A stretch of DNA of 64,000 nt from Cinclus cinclus (lineage: Eukaryota; Chordata; Aves; Passeriformes; Cinclidae). Below, one piece after another: positions 35,901 through 50,200 of this stretch. The stretch lies in contig NW_026912215.1 in the NCBI RefSeq assembly GCF_963662255.1, positions 620,001 to 684,000 of the forward strand. Direction: 5' to 3'. How positions within the stretch are numbered: position 1 is the first letter of the stretch; the number at the start of each line of letters is the position of its first letter. The position numbers and the translations under genes are program-made. Below the pieces are notes generated by a model. That model saw nothing but the letters and a program-made list of their open reading frames with translations. It searched no databases and was not told the DNA's origin.

Positions 35901-37109
35901 TCGGCAAGCAGGCGTGACAGACCGCCTACATTCTGCACTCTGGCAGCCTAGTTGCCAGCTTTCGGCAGCTGCTGTCCTAGCAAGGCAGCTCAGGGAGTCA
36001 AAGCCAGTGCCGGGCGGCACCTTTCTGCTTTGCCCGCCTAAGCGGCGCCACGCTCCCTCGGATACTGTGTCCTTTCCCTCTGCACTGCGTCTGCCGAGGT
36101 GCTCTGTGCCTCTCGGAGCAGAAGGGCAAAGGACAATGTTTTCCACAGCAGGGTAGAAACGGCATTGCTAGCAGGAAAGCTAGATGCCTTGGAACTGTCC
36201 CCTTAGCCCTTGCCACTCACTTCAGGCTCGTACGCTGAGCAGAACAGCCTGCTGTTCTGAAGCTCCGCTGGCTGGCGTTCGTGCCCAGACGCGATTTCCT
36301 TCCCAAGGAGGCGAAGCGCCGTCTACTTCTCGCACCGAGCACGCTGCTCCTGGCTGTCGCTTCTGCCGCAACGAGCTCGCTACGAGCACTTTTCTTCTCA
36401 ACCCTCTAGACCATTGCTTTCTGCTTTTCTTGTCTCGTGAATGGAGACGGAAAGCTTCTCGGCTACAATCTCGCCTAGAACAACTGCGGCTACACATTAA
36501 GCTCGCCCGGAACGCCCTGCTGAAACTTGCCTTCTGGCACCACATTCGCGGGGCAGCCGTCTTTCTTCGGCCACCTGCCAAGTGGCCCCATATCGCCGCG
36601 CTCGTTGCACTCCGCTTGTCAGATTGGCTTCCCGTGGCGCTGATTTCAGCCTGGCCAAATACTCGCGCTGCGAAGAGCTGTCTCGCAGACAATCATGATC
36701 CAGCATAGAAATTTGTCCTGCAATGTTCCCCCCTCTTTTCCCGCATTGTGCTGCTCTGATGAATGCCTTGAGCATGGAACGACTTAAGCCAGCAAGTATT
36801 CCTCGCCGGCCACCTCTCGCTGTGCGAGAGGTATGCCGTGGACCCTTTGAACGCTGCCAAGCAAAAAGCAGAGCAGTGACCATAAAAGCGAGGAGAGAGC
36901 ATGCACGAAGCACACTAGTTCTGTCTAGTGCTTTCCGTGCAGAGAGGCGGCAAAGCTGAATGCCGTGCCAGAGCTTCACTTCTCGCTGGAGCACAGGAAG
37001 GCAAGAATGAAGAGGCAGAACACAGCCTTGGTTTCAGCAGCCTCCGGGGCTGCAAAAGTTCAGCACTAGCTCTGTCAAAGCAGAACTCGGCTGAGAATGC
37101 TCTCGCAGC
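32973..37109. repeat. Trimer higher-order repeat unit 2 (copies 24-26), 4137 bp
   Basis: Nearly identical to unit 1. The markers reappear at the expected offsets (C at 34465, T at 34717, A at 35306). The only difference from unit 1 that I can see is C at 36265 (AGCTCCGCTGG instead of AGCTTCGCTGG) in copy 26. That variant also occurs in copies 34, 41 and 42. Confidence 0.93.
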
Positions 37110-40100
37110 TTGGGAAAGTTAGGCGCAGCTGTTGACCAGCTCTGCCCGTGGCCACAGGCTGCTTCTTCCACCTTCACTGTGGCAGAGCTTTTGCGGAGCA
37201 GAGAGGGCATTCTTCAAGGGCGTGTTCTCCAAGGTGCTGTGAAACAGAGCCTAGCACGCTGTCTCGCTGATACTGGCTTTCGGCAAGCAGGCGTGCCAGA
37301 CCGCCGACATTCTGCACTCTGGCAGCCTAGTTGCCAGCTTTCGGCAGCTGCTGCCCTAGCAAGGAAGCTCAGGGAGTCAAAGCCAGTGCCGGGCGGCACC
37401 TTTCTGCTTTGCCCGCCTAAGCGGCGCCACGCTCCCTCGGATACTTTGTCCTTTCCCTCTGCACTGCGTCTGCCGTGCTGCTCTGTGCCTCTCGGAGCAG
37501 AAGGGCAAAGGACAATGTTTTCCGCAGCAGGGTAGAAATGGCATTGCTAGCAGGAAAGCTAGATGCCTTGGCACTGTCCCCTTAGCCCTTGCCACTCACT
37601 TCAGGCTCGTACGCTGAGCAGAACAGCCTGCTGTTCTGAAGCTTCGCTGGCTGGCGTTCGTGCCCAGACGCGATTTCCTTCCCAAGGAGGCGAAGCGCCG
37701 TCTACTTCTCGCACCGAGCACGCTGCTCCTGGCTGTCGCTTCTGCCGCAACGAGCTCGCTACGAGCACTTTTCTTCTCAACCCTCTAGACCATTGCTTTC
37801 TGCTTTTCTTGTCTCGTGAATGGAGACGGAAAGCTTCTCGGCTACAATCTCGCCTAGAACAACTGCGGCTACACATTAAGCTCGCCCGGAACGCCCTGCT
37901 GAAACTTGCCTTCTGGCACCACATTCGCGGGGCAGCCGTCTTTCTTCGGCCACCTGCCAAGTGGCCCCATATCGCCGCGCTCGTTGCACTCCGCTTGTCA
38001 GATTGGCTTCCCGTGGCGCTGATTTCAGCCTGGCCAAATACTCGCGCTGCGAAGAGCTGTCTCGCAGACAATCATGATCCAGCATAGAAATTTGTCCTGC
38101 AATGTTCCCCCCTCTTTTCCCGCATTGTGCTGCTCTGATGAATGCCTTGAGCATGGAACGACTTAAGCCAGCAAGTATTCCTCGCCGGCCACCTCTCGCT
38201 GTGCGAGAGGTATGCCGTGGACCCTTTGAACGCTGCCAAGCAAAAAGCAGAGCAGTGACCATAAAAGCGAGGAGAGAGCATGCACGAAGCACACTAGTTC
38301 TGTCTAGTGCTTTCCGTGCAGAGAGGCGGCAAAGCTGAATGCCGTGCCAGAGCTTCACTTCTCGCTGGAGCACAGGAAGGCAAGAATGAAGAGGCAGAAC
38401 ACAGCCTTGGTTTCAGCAGCCTCCGGGACTGCAAAAGTTCAGCAATAGCTCTGTCAAAGCAGAACTCGGCTGAGAATGCTCTCGCAGCTTGGGAAAGTTA
38501 GGCGCAGCTGTTGACCAGCTCTGCCCGTGGCCACAGGCTGCTTCTTCCACCTTCACTGTGGCAGAGCTTTTGCGGAGCAGAGACGGCATTCTTCAAGGGC
38601 GTGTTCTCCAGGGTGCTGTGAAACAGAGCCTAGCACGCTGTCTCGCTGATACTGGCTTTCGGCAAGCAGGCGTGCCAGACCGCCTACATTCTGCACTCTG
38701 GCAGCCTAGTTGCCAGCTTTCGGCAGCTGCTGTCCTAGCAAGGAAGCTCAGGGAGTCAAAGCCAGTGCCGGGCGGCACCTTTCTGCTTTGCCCGCCTAAG
38801 CGGCGCCACGCTCCCTCGGATACTGTGTCCTTTCCCTCTGCACTGCGTCTGCCTAGGTGCTCTGTGCCTCTCGGAGCAGAAGGGCAAAGGACAATGTTTT
38901 CCACAGCAGGGTAGAAATGGCATTGCTAGCAGGAAAGCTAGATGCCTTGGAACTGTCCCCTTAGCCCTTGCCACTCACTTCAGGCTCGTACGCTGAGCAG
39001 AACAGCCTGCTGTTCTGAAGCTTCGCTGGCTGGCGTTCGTGCCCAGACGCGATTTCCTTCCCAAGGAGGCGAAGCGCCGTCTACTTCTCGCACCGAGCAC
39101 GCTGCTCCTGGCTTTCGCTTCTGCCGCAACGAGCTCGCTACGAGCACTTTTCTTCTCAACCCTCTAGACCATTGCTTTCTGCTTTTCTTGTCTCGTGAAT
39201 GGAGACGGAAAGCTTCTCGGCTACAATCTCGCCTAGAACAACTGCGGCTACACATTAAGCTCGCCCGGAACGCCCTGCTGAAACTTGCCTTCTGGCACCA
39301 CATTCGCGGGGCAGCCGTCTTTCTTCGGCCACCTGCCAAGTGGCCCCATATCGCCGCGCTCGTTGCACTCCGCTTGTCAGATTGGCTTCCCGTGGCGCTG
39401 ATTTCAGCCTGGCCAAATACTCGCGCTGCGAAGAGCTGTCTCACAGACAATCATGATCCAGCATAGAAATTTGTCCTGCAATGTTCCCCCCTCTTTTCCC
39501 GCATTGTGCTGCTCTGATGAATGCCTTGAGCATGGAACGACTTAAGCCAGCAAGTATTCCTCGCCGGCCACCTCTCGCTGTGCGAGAGGTATGCCGTGGA
39601 CCCTTTGAACGCTGCCAAGCAAAAAGCAGAGCAGTGACCATAAAAGCGAGGAGAGAGCATGCACGAAGCACACTAGTTCTGTCTAGTGCTTTCCGTGCAG
39701 AGAGGCGGCAAAGCTGAATGCCGTGCCAGAGCTTCACTTCTCGCTGGAGCACAGGAAGGCAAGAATGAAGAGGCAGAACACAGCCTTGGTTTCAGCAGCC
39801 TCCGGGACTGCAAAAGTTCAGCAATAGCTCTGTCAAAGCAGAACTCGGCTGAGAATGCTCTCGCAGCTTGGGAAAGTTAGGCGCAGCTGTTGACCAGCTC
39901 TGCCCGTGGCCACAGGCTGCTTCTTCCACCTTCACTGTGGCAGAGCTTTTGCGGAGCAGAGACGGCATTCTTCAAGGGCGTGTTCTCCAGGGTGCTGTGA
40001 AACAGAGCCTAGCACGCTGTCTCGCTGATACTGGCTTTCGGCAAGCAGGCGTGCCAGACCGCCTACATTCTGCACTCTGGCAGCCTAGTTGCCAGCTTTC

Positions 40101-41246
40101 GGCAGCTGCTGTCCTAGCAAGGCAGCTCAGGGAGTCAAAGCCAGTGCCGGGCGGCACCTTTCTGCTTTGCCCGCCTAAGCGGCGCCACGCTCCCTCGGAT
40201 ACTGTGTCCTTTCCCTCTGCACTGCGTCTGCCGAGGTGCTCTGTGCCTCTCGGAGCAGAAGGGCAAAGGACAATGTTTTCCACAGCAGGGTAGAAACGGC
40301 ATTGCTAGCAGGAAAGCTAGATGCCTTGGAACTGTCCCCTTAGCCCTTGCCACTCACTTCAGGCTCGTACGCTGAGCAGAACAGCCTGCTGTTCTGAAGC
40401 TTCGCTGGCTGGCGTTCGTGCCCAGACGCGATTTCCTTCCCAAGGAGGCGAAGCGCCGTCTACTTCTCGCACCGAGCACGCTGCTCCTGGCTGTCGCTTC
40501 TGCCGCAACGAGCTCGCTACGAGCACTTTTCTTCTCAACCCTCTAGACCATTGCTTTCTGCTTTTCTTGTCTCGTGAATGGAGACGGAAAGCTTCTCGGC
40601 TACAATCTCGCCTAGAACAACTGCGGCTACACATTAAGCTCGCCCGGAACGCCCTGCTGAAACTTGCCTTCTGGCACCACATTCGCGGGGCAGCCGTCTT
40701 TCTTCGGCCACCTGCCAAGTGGCCCCATATCGCCGCGCTCGTTGCACTCCGCTTGTCAGATTGGCTTCCCGTGGCGCTGATTTCAGCCTGGCCAAATACT
40801 CGCGCTGCGAAGAGCTGTCTCGCAGACAATCATGATCCAGCATAGAAATTTGTCCTGCAATGTTCCCCCCTCTTTTCCCGCATTGTGCTGCTCTGATGAA
40901 TGCCTTGAGCATGGAACGACTTAAGCCAGCAAGTATTCCTCGCCGGCCACCTCTCGCTGTGCAAGAGGTATGCCGTGGACCCTTTGAACGCTGCCAAGCA
41001 AAAAGCAGAGCAGTGACCATAAAAGCGAGGAGAGAGCATGCACGAAGCACACTAGTTCTGTCTAGTGCTTCCCGTGCAGAGAGGCGGCAAAGCTGAATGC
41101 CGTGCCAGAGCTTCACTTCTCGCTGGAGCACAGGAAGGCAAGAATGAAGAGGCAGAACACAGCCTTGGTTTCAGCAGCCTCCGGGACTGCAAAAGTTCAG
41201 CAATAGCTCTGTCAAAGCAGAACTCGGCTGAGAATGCTCTCGCAGC
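37110..41246. repeat. Trimer higher-order repeat unit 3 (copies 27-29), 4137 bp, decayed at its right end
   Basis: Copy 27 matches 21 and 24. Copy 28 keeps T at 38854 and A at 39443 but lacks the GGGCGCG change and has GATACTGG where 22 and 25 have GATCCTGG. Copy 29 keeps AAACGG but has GGCGTGCC instead of GGCGTGAC. From about 40970 the match stops: GTGCAAGAGG, the CCCGTGCAG form, GGGACTGC and AGCAATAGC replace the trimer markers. The homologous block thus covers about 28.77-40.96 kb. Confidence 0.9.
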
Positions 41247-44200
41247 TTGGGAAAGTTAGGCGCAGCTGTTGACCAGCTCTGCCCGTGGCCACAGGCTGCT
41301 TCTTCCACCTTCGCTGTGGCAGAGCTTTTGCGGAGCAGAGAGGGCATTCTTCAAGGGCGTGTTCTCCAAGGTGCTGTGAAACAGAGCCTAGCACGCTGTC
41401 TCGCTGATACTGGCTTTCGGCAAGCAGGCGTGCCAGACCGCCTACATTCTGCACTCTGGCAGCCTAGTTGCCAGCTTTCGGCAGCTGCTGTCCTAGCAAG
41501 GCAGCTCAGGGAGTCAAAGCCAGTGCCGGGCGGCACCTTTCTGCTTTGCCCGCCTACGCGGCGCCACGCTCCCTCGGATACTGTGTCCTTTCCCTCTGCA
41601 CTGCGTCTGCCGAGGTGCTCTGTGCCTCTCGGAGCAGAAGGGCAAAGGACAATGTTTTCCACAGCAGGGTAGAAATGGCATTGCTAGCAGGAAAGCTAGA
41701 TGCCTTGGAACTGTCCCCTTAGCCCTTGCCACTCACTTCAGGCTCGTACGCTGAGCAGAACAGCCTGCTGTTCTGAAGCTTCGCTGGCTGGCGTTCGTGC
41801 CCAGACGCGATTTCCTTCCCAAGGAGGCGAAGCGCCGTCTACTTCTCGCAGCGAGCACGCTGCTCCTGGCTTTCGCTTCTGCCGCAACGAGCTCGCTACG
41901 AGCACTTTTCTTCTCAACCCTCTAGACCATTGCTTTCTGCTTTTCTTGTCTCGTGAATGGAGACGGAAAGCTTCTCGGCTACAATCTCGCCTAGAACAAC
42001 TGCGGCTACACATTAAGCTCGCCCGGAACGCCCTGCTGAAACTTGCCTTCTGGCACCCCATTCGCGGGGCAGCCGTCTTTCTTCGGCCACCTGCCAAGTG
42101 GCCCCATATCGCCGCGCTCGTTGCACTCCGCTTGTCAGATTGGCTTCCCGTGGCGCTGATTTCAGCCTGGCCAAATACTCGCGCTGCGAAGAGCTGTCTC
42201 GCAGACAATCATGATCCAGCATAGAAATTTGTCCTGCAATGTTCCCCCCTCTTTTCCCGCATTGTGCTGCTCTGATGAATGCCTTGAGCATGGAACGACT
42301 TAAGCCAGCAAGTATTCCTCGCCGGCCACCTCTCGCTGTGCGAGAGGTATGCCGTGGACCCTTGGAACGCTGCCAAGCAAAAAGCAGAGCAGTGACCATA
42401 AAAGCGAGGAGAGAGCATGCACGAAGCACACTAGTTCTGTCTAGTGCTTTCCGTGCAGAGAGGCGGCAAAGCTGAATGCCGTGCCAGAGCTTCACTTCTC
42501 GCTGGAGCACAGGAAGGCAAGAATGAAGAGGCAGAACACAGCCTTGGTTTCAGCAGCCTCCGGGACTGCAAAAGTTCAGCAATAGCTCTGTCAAAGCAGA
42601 ACTCGGCTGAGAATGCTCTCGCAGCTTGGGAAAGTTAGGCGCAGCTGTTGACCAGCTCTGCCCGTGGCCACAGGCTGCTTCTTCCACCTTCACTGTGGCA
42701 GAGCTTTTGCGGAGCAGAGACGGCATTCTTCAAGTGCGTGTTCTCCAGGGTGCTGTGAAACAGAGCCTAGCACGCTGTCTCGCTGATCCTGGCTTTCGGC
42801 AAGCAGGCGTGCCAGACCGCCTACATTCTGCACTCTGGCAGCCTAGTTGCCAGCTTTCGGCAGCTGCTGTCCTAGCAAGGCAGCTCAGGGAGTCAAAGCC
42901 AGTGCCGGGCGGCACCTTTCTGCTTTGCCCGCCTAAGCGGCGCCACGCTCCCTCGGATACTGTGTCCTTTCCCTCTGCACTGCGTCTGCCGAGGTGCTCT
43001 CTGCCTCTCGGAGCAGAAGGGCAAAGGACAATGTTTTCCGCAGCAGGGTAGAAATGGCATTGCTAGCAGGAAAGCTAGATGCCTTGGAACTGTCCCCTTA
43101 GCCCTTGCCACTCACTTCAGGCTCGTACGCTGAGCAGAACAGCCTGCTGTTCTGAAGCTTCGCTGGCTGGCGTTCGTGCCCAGACGCGATTTCCTTCCCA
43201 AGGAGGCGAAGCGCCGTCTACTTCTCGCACCGAGCACGCTGCTCCTGGCTTTCGCTTCTGCCGCAACGAGCTCGCTACGAGCACTTTTCTTCTCAACCCT
43301 CTAGACCATTGCTTTCTGCTTTTCTTGTCTCGTGAATGGAGACGGAAAGCTTCTCGGCTACAATCTCGCCTAGAACAACTGCGGCTACACATTAAGCTCG
43401 CCCGCAACGCCCTGCTGAAACTTGCCTTCTGGCACCACATTCGCGGGGCAGCCGTCTTTCTTCGGCCACCTGCCAAGTGGCCCCATATCGCCGCGCTCGT
43501 TGCACTCCGCTTGTCAGATTGGCTTCCCGTGGCGCTGATTTCAGCCTGGCCAAATACTCGCGCTGCGAAGAGCTGTCTCGCAGACAATCATGATCCAGCA
43601 TAGAAATTTGTCCTGCAATGTTCCCCCCTCTTTTCCCGCATTGTGCTGCTCTGATGAATGCCTTGAGCATGGAACGACTTAAGCCAGCAAGTATTCCTCG
43701 CCGGCCACCTCTCGCTGTGCGAGAGGTATGCCGTGGACCCTTGGAACGCTGCCAAGCAAAAAGCAGAGCAGTGACCATAAAAGCGAGGAGAGAGCATGCA
43801 CGAAGCACACTAGTTCTGTCTAGTGCTTTCCGTGCAGAGAGGCGGCAAAGCTGAATGCCGTGCCAGAGCTTCACTTCTCGCTGGAGCACAGGAAGGCAAG
43901 AATGAAGAGGCAGAACACAGCCTTGGTTTCAGCAGCCTCCGGGACTGCAAAAGTTCAGCAATAGCTCTGTCAAAGCAGAACTCGGCTGAGAATGCTCTCG
44001 CAGCTTGGGAAAGTTAGGCGCAGCTGTTGACCAGCTCTGCCCGTGGCCACAGGCTGCTTCTTCCACCTTCACTGTGGCAGAGCTTTTGCGGAGCAGAGAC
44101 GGCATTCTTCAAGTGCGTGTTCTCCAGGGTGCTGTGAAACAGAGCCTAGCACGCTGTCTCGCTGATCCTGGCTTTCGGCAAGCAGGCGTGCCAGACCGCC

Positions 44201-47200
44201 TACATTCTGCACTCTGGCAGCCTAGTTGCCAGCTTTCGGCAGCTGCTGTCCTAGCAAGGAAGCTCAGGGAGTCAAAGCCAGTGCCGGGCGGCACCTTTCT
44301 GCTTTGCCCGCCTAAGCGGCGCCACGCTCCCTCGGATACTGTGTCCTTTCCCTCTGCACTTCGTCTGCCGAGGTGCTCTGTGCCTCTCGGAGCAGAAGGG
44401 CAAAGGACAATGTTTTCCACAGCAGGGTAGAAATGGCATTGCTAGCAGGAAAGCTAGATGCCTTGGAACTGTCCCCTTAGCCCTTGCCACTCACTTCAGG
44501 CTCGTACGCTGAGCAGAACAGCCTGCTGTTCTGAAGCTTCGCTGGCTGGCGTTCGTGCCCAGACGCGATTTCCTTCCCAAGGAGGCGAAGCGCCGTCTAC
44601 TTCTCGCACCGAGCACGCTGCTCCTGGCTGTCGCTTCTGCCGCAACGAGCTCGCTACGAGCACTTTTCTTCTCAACCCTCTAGACCATTGCTTTCTGCTT
44701 TTCTTGTCTCGTGAATGGAGACGGAAAGCTTCTCGGCTACAATCTCGCCTAGAACAACTGCGGCTACACATTAAGCTCGCCCGGAACGCCCTGCTGAAAC
44801 TTGCCTTCTGGCACCACATTCGCGGGGCAGCCGTCTTTCTTCGGCCACCTGCCAAGTGGCCCCATATCGCCGCGCTCGTTGCACTCCGCTTGTCAGATTG
44901 GCTTCCCGTGGCGCTGATTTCAGCCTGGCCAAATACTCGCGCTGCGAAGAGCTGTCTCGCAGACAATCATGATCCAGCATAGAAATTTGTCCTGCAATGT
45001 TCCCCCCTCTTTTCCCGCATTGTGCTGCTCTGATGAATGCCTTGAGCATGGAACGACTTAAGCCAGCAAGTATTCCTCGCCGGCCACCTCTCGCTGTGCG
45101 AGAGGTATGCCGTGGACCCTTGGAACGCTGCCAAGCAAAAAGCAGAGCAGTGACCATAAAAGCGAGGAGAGAGCATGCACGAAGCACACTAGTTCTGTCT
45201 AGTGCTTCCCGTGCAGAGAGGCGGCAAAGCTGAATGCCGTGCCAGAGCTTCACTTCTCGCTGGAGCACAGGAAGGCAAGAATGAAGAGGCAGAACACAGC
45301 CTTGGTTTCAGCAGCCTCCGGGACTGCAAAAGTTCAGCAATAGCTCTGTCAAAGCAGAACTCGGCTGAGAATGCTCTCGCAGCTTGGGAAAGTTAGGCGC
45401 AGCTGTTGACCAGCTCTGCCCGTGGCCACAGGCTGCTTCTTCCACCTTCACTGTGGCAGAGCTTTTGCGGAGCAGAGACGGCATTCTTCAAGTGCGTGTT
45501 CTCCAGGGTGCTGTGAAACAGAGCCTAGCACGCTGTCTCGCTGATCCTGGCTTTCGGCAAGCAGGCGTGCCAGACCGCCTACATTCTGCACTCTGGCAGC
45601 CTAGTTGCCAGCTTTCGGCAGCTGCTGTCCTAGCAAGGAAGCTCAGGGAGTCAAAGCCAGTGCCGGGCGGCACCTTTCTGCTTTGCCCGCCTAAGCGGCG
45701 CCACGCTCCCTCGGATACTGTGTCCTTTCCCTCTGCACTGCGTCTGCCGAGGTGCTCTGTGCCTCTCGGAGCAGAAGGGCAAAGGACAATGTTTTCCACA
45801 GCAGGGTAGAAATGGCATTGCTAGCAGGAAAGCTAGATGCCTTGGAACTGTCCCCTTAGCCCTTGCCACTCACTTCAGGCTCGTACGCTGAGCAGAACAG
45901 CCTGCTGTTCTGAAGCTTCGCTGGCTGGCGTTCGTGCCCAGACGCGATTTCCTTCCCAAGGAGGCGAAGCGCCGTCTACTTCTCGCACCGAGCACGCTGC
46001 TCCTGGCTTTCGCTTCTGCCGCAACGAGCTCGCTACGAGCACTTTTCTTCTCAACCCTCTAGACCATTGCTTTCTGCTTTTCTTGTCTCGTGAATGGAGA
46101 CGGAAAGCTTCTCGGCTACAATCTCGCCTAGAACAAGTGCGGCTACACATTAAGCTCGCCCGGAACGCCCTGCTGAAACTTGCCTTCTGGCACCCCATTC
46201 GCGGGGCAGCCGTCTTTCTTCGGCCACCTGCCAAGTGGCCCCATATCGCCGCGCTCGTTGCACTCCGCTTGTCAGATTGGCTTCCCGTGGCGCTGATTTC
46301 AGCCTGGCCAAATACTCGCGCTGCGAAGAGCTGTCTCGCAGACAATCATGATCCAGCATAGAAATTTGTCCTGCAATGTTCCCCCCTCTTTTCCCGCATT
46401 GTGCTGCTCTGATGAATGCCTTGAGCATGGAACGACTTAAGCCAGCAAGTATTCCTCGCCGGCCACCTCTCGCTGTGCAAGAGGTATGCCGTGGACCCTT
46501 TGAACGCTGCCAAGCAAAAAGCAGAGCAGTGACCATAAAAGCGAGGAGAGAGCATGCACGAAGCACACTAGTTCTGTCTAGTGCTTCCCGTGCAGAGAGG
46601 CGGCAAAGCTGAATGCCGTGCCAGAGCTTCACTTCTCGCTGGAGCACAGGAAGGCAAGAATGAAGAGGCAGAACACAGCCTTGGTTTCAGCAGCCTCCGG
46701 GACTGCAAAAGTTCAGCAATAGCTCTGTCAAAGCAGAACTCGGCTGAGAATGCTCTCGCAGCTTGGGAAAGTTAGGCGCAGCTGTTGACCAGCTCTGCCC
46801 GTGGCCACAGGCTGCTTCTTCCACCTTCACTGTGGCAGAGCTTTTGCGGAGCAGAGACGGCATTCTTCAAGTGCGTGTTCTCCAGGGTGCTGTGAAACAG
46901 AGCCTAGCACGCTGTCTCGCTGATACTGGCTTTCGGCAAGCAGGCGTGCCAGACCGCCTACATTCTGCACTCTGGCAGCCTAGTTGCCAGCTTTCGGCAG
47001 CTGCTGTCCTAGCAAGGCAGCTCAGGGAGTCAAAGCCAGTGCCGGGCGGCACCTTTCTGCTTTGCCCGCCTACGCGGCGCCACGCTCCCTCGGATACTGT
47101 GTCCTTTCCCTCTGCACTGCGTCTGCCGAGGTGCTCTGTGCCTCTCGGAGCAGAAGGGCAAAGGACAATGTTTTCCACAGCAGGGTAGAAATGGCATTGC

Positions 47201-50200
47201 TAGCAGGAAAGCTAGATGCCTTGGAACTGTCCCCTTAGCCCTTGCCACTCACTTCAGGCTCGTACGCTGAGCAGAACAGCCTGCTGTTCTGAAGCTCCGC
47301 TGGCTGGCGTTCGTGCCCAGACGCGATTTCCTTCCCAAGGAGGCGAAGCGCCGTCTACTTCTCGCACCGAGCACGCTGCTCCTGGCTTTCGCTTCTGCCG
47401 CAACGAGCTCGCTACGAGCACTTTTCTTCTCAACCCTCTAGACCATTGCTTTCTGCTTTTCTTGTCTCGTGAATGGAGACGGAAAGCTTCTCAGCTACAA
47501 TCTCGCCTAGAACAACTGCGGCTACACATTAAGCTCGCCCGGAACGCCCTGCTGAAACTTGCCTTCTGGCACCCCATTCGCGGGGCAGCCGTCTTTCTTC
47601 GGCCACCTGCCAAGTGGCCCCATATCGCCGCGCTCGTTGCACTCCGCTTGTCAGATTGGCTTCCCGTGGCGCTGATTTCAGCCTGGCCAAATACTCGCGC
47701 TGCGAAGAGCTGTCTCGCAGACAATCATGATCCAGCATAGAAATTTGTCCTGCAATGTTCCCCCCTCTTTTCCCGCATTGTGCTGCTCTGATGAATGCCT
47801 TGAGCATGGAACGACTTAAGCCAGCAAGTATTCCTCGCCGGCCACCTCTCGCTGTGCAAGAGGTATGCCGTGGACCCTTGGAACGCTGCCAAGCAAAAAG
47901 CAGAGCAGTGACCATAAAAGCGAGGAGAGAGCATGCACGAAGCACACTAGTTCTGTCTAGTGCTTCCCGTGCAGAGAGGCGGCAAAGCTGAATGCCGTGC
48001 CAGAGCTTCACTTCTCGCTGGAGCACAGGAAGGCAAGAATGAAGAGGCAGAACACAGCCTTGGTTTCAGCAGCCTCCGGGACTGCAAAAGTTCAGCAATA
48101 GCTCTGTCAAAGCAGAACTCGGCTGAGAATGCTCTCGCAGCTTGGGAAAGTTAGGCGCAGCTGTTGACCAGCTCTGCCCGTGGCCACAGGCTGCTTCTTC
48201 CACCTTCACTGTGGCAGAGCTTTTGCGGAGCAGAGACGGCATTCTTCAAGTGCGTGTTCTCCAGGGTGCTGTGAAACAGAGCCTAGCACGCTGTCTCGCT
48301 GATCCTGGCTTTCGGCAAGCAGGCGTGCCAGACCGCCTACATTCTGCACTCTGGCAGCCTAGTTGCCAGCTTTCGGCAGCTGCTGTCCTAGCAAGGCAGC
48401 TCAGGGAGTCAAAGCCAGTGCCGGGCGGCACCTTTCTGCTTTGCCCGCCTACGCGGCGCCACGCTCCCTCGGATACTGTGTCCTTTCCCTCTGCACTGCG
48501 TCTGCCGAGGTGCTCTGTGCCTCTCGGAGCAGAAGGGCAAAGGACAATGTTTTCCACAGCAGGGTAGAAATGGCATTGCTAGCAGGAAAGCTAGATGCCT
48601 TGGAACTGTCCCCTTAGCCCTTGCCACTCACTTCAGGCTCGTACGCTGAGCAGAACAGCCTGCTGTTCTGAAGCTTCGCTGGCTGGCGTTCGTGCCCAGA
48701 CGCGATTTCCTTCCCAAGGAGGCGAAGCGCCGTCTACTTCTCGCACCGAGCACGCTGCTCCTGGCTTTCGCTTCTGCCGCAACGAGCTCGCTACGAGCAC
48801 TTTTCTTCTCAACCCTCTAGACCATTGCTTTCTGCTTTTCTTGTCTCGTGAATGGAGACGGAAAGCTTCTCGGCTACAATCTCGCCTAGAACAACTGCGG
48901 CTACACATTAAGCTCGCCCGCAACGCCCTGCTGAAACTTGCCTTCTGGCACCACATTCGCGGGGCAGCCGTCTTTCTTCGGCCACCTGCCAAGTGGCCCC
49001 ATATCGCCGCGCTCGTTGCACTCCGCTTGTCAGATTGGCTTCCCGTGGCGCTGATTTCAGCCTGGCCAAATACTCGCGCTGCGAAGAGCTGTCTCGCAGA
49101 CAATCATGATCCAGCATAGAAATTTGTCCTGCAATGTTCCCCCCTCTTTTCCCGCATTGTGCTGCTCTGATGAATGCCTTGAGCATGGAACGACTTAAGC
49201 CAGCAAGTATTCCTCGCCGGCCACCTCTCGCTGTGCGAGAGGTATGCCGTGGACCCTTTGAACGCTGCCAAGCAAAAAGCAGAGCAGTGACCATAAAAGC
49301 GAGGAGAGAGCATGCACGAAGCACACTAGTTCTGTCTAGTGCTTTCCGTGCAGAGAGGCGGCAAAGCTGAATGCCGTGCCAGAGCTTCACTTCTCGCTGG
49401 AGCACAGGAAGGCAAGAATGAAGAGGCAGAACACAGCCTTGGTTTCAGCAGCCTCCGGGACTGCAAAAGTTCAGCAATAGCTCTGTCAAAGCAGAACTCG
49501 GCTGAGAATGCTCTCGCAGCTTGGGAAAGTTAGGCGCAGCTGTTGACCAGCTCTGCCCGTGGCCACAGGCTGCTTCTTCCACCTTCACTGTGGCAGAGCT
49601 TTTGCGGAGCAGAGACGGCATTCTTCAAGTGCGTGTTCTCCAGGGTGCTGTGAAACAGAGCCTAGCACGCTGTCTCGCTGATACTGGCTTTCGGCAAGCA
49701 GGCGTGCCAGACCGCCTACATTCTGCACTCTGGCAGCCTAGTTGCCAGCTTTCGGCAGCTGCTGTCCTAGCAAGGAAGCTCAGGGAGTCAAAGCCAGTGC
49801 CGGGCGGCACCTTTCTGCTTTGCCCGCCTAAGCGGCGCCACGCTCCCTCGGATACTGTGTCCTTTCCCTCTGCACTGCGTCTGCCGAGGTGCTCTGTGCC
49901 TCTCGGAGCAGAAGGGCAAAGGACAATGTTTTCCACAGCAGGGTAGAAATGGCATTGCTAGCAGGAAAGCTAGATGCCTTGGAACTGTCCCCTTAGCCCT
50001 TGCCACTCACTTCAGGCTCGTACGCTGAGCAGAACAGCCTGCTGTTCTGAAGCTTCGCTGGCTGGCGTTCGTGCCCAGACGCGATTTCCTTCCCAAGGAG
50101 GCGAAGCGCCGTCTACTTCTCGCACCGAGCACGCTGCTCCTGGCTGTCGCTTCTGCCGCAACGAGCTCGCTACGAGCACTTTTCTTCTCAACCCTCTAGA

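Noticed and set aside
28836..41246. Assembly artefact as the explanation of the near-identical trimer units
   Set aside because: Not fully excluded, but the third unit carries its own differences and unit 2 has a private site at 36265, so at least part of the triplication appears real; read depth would decide.
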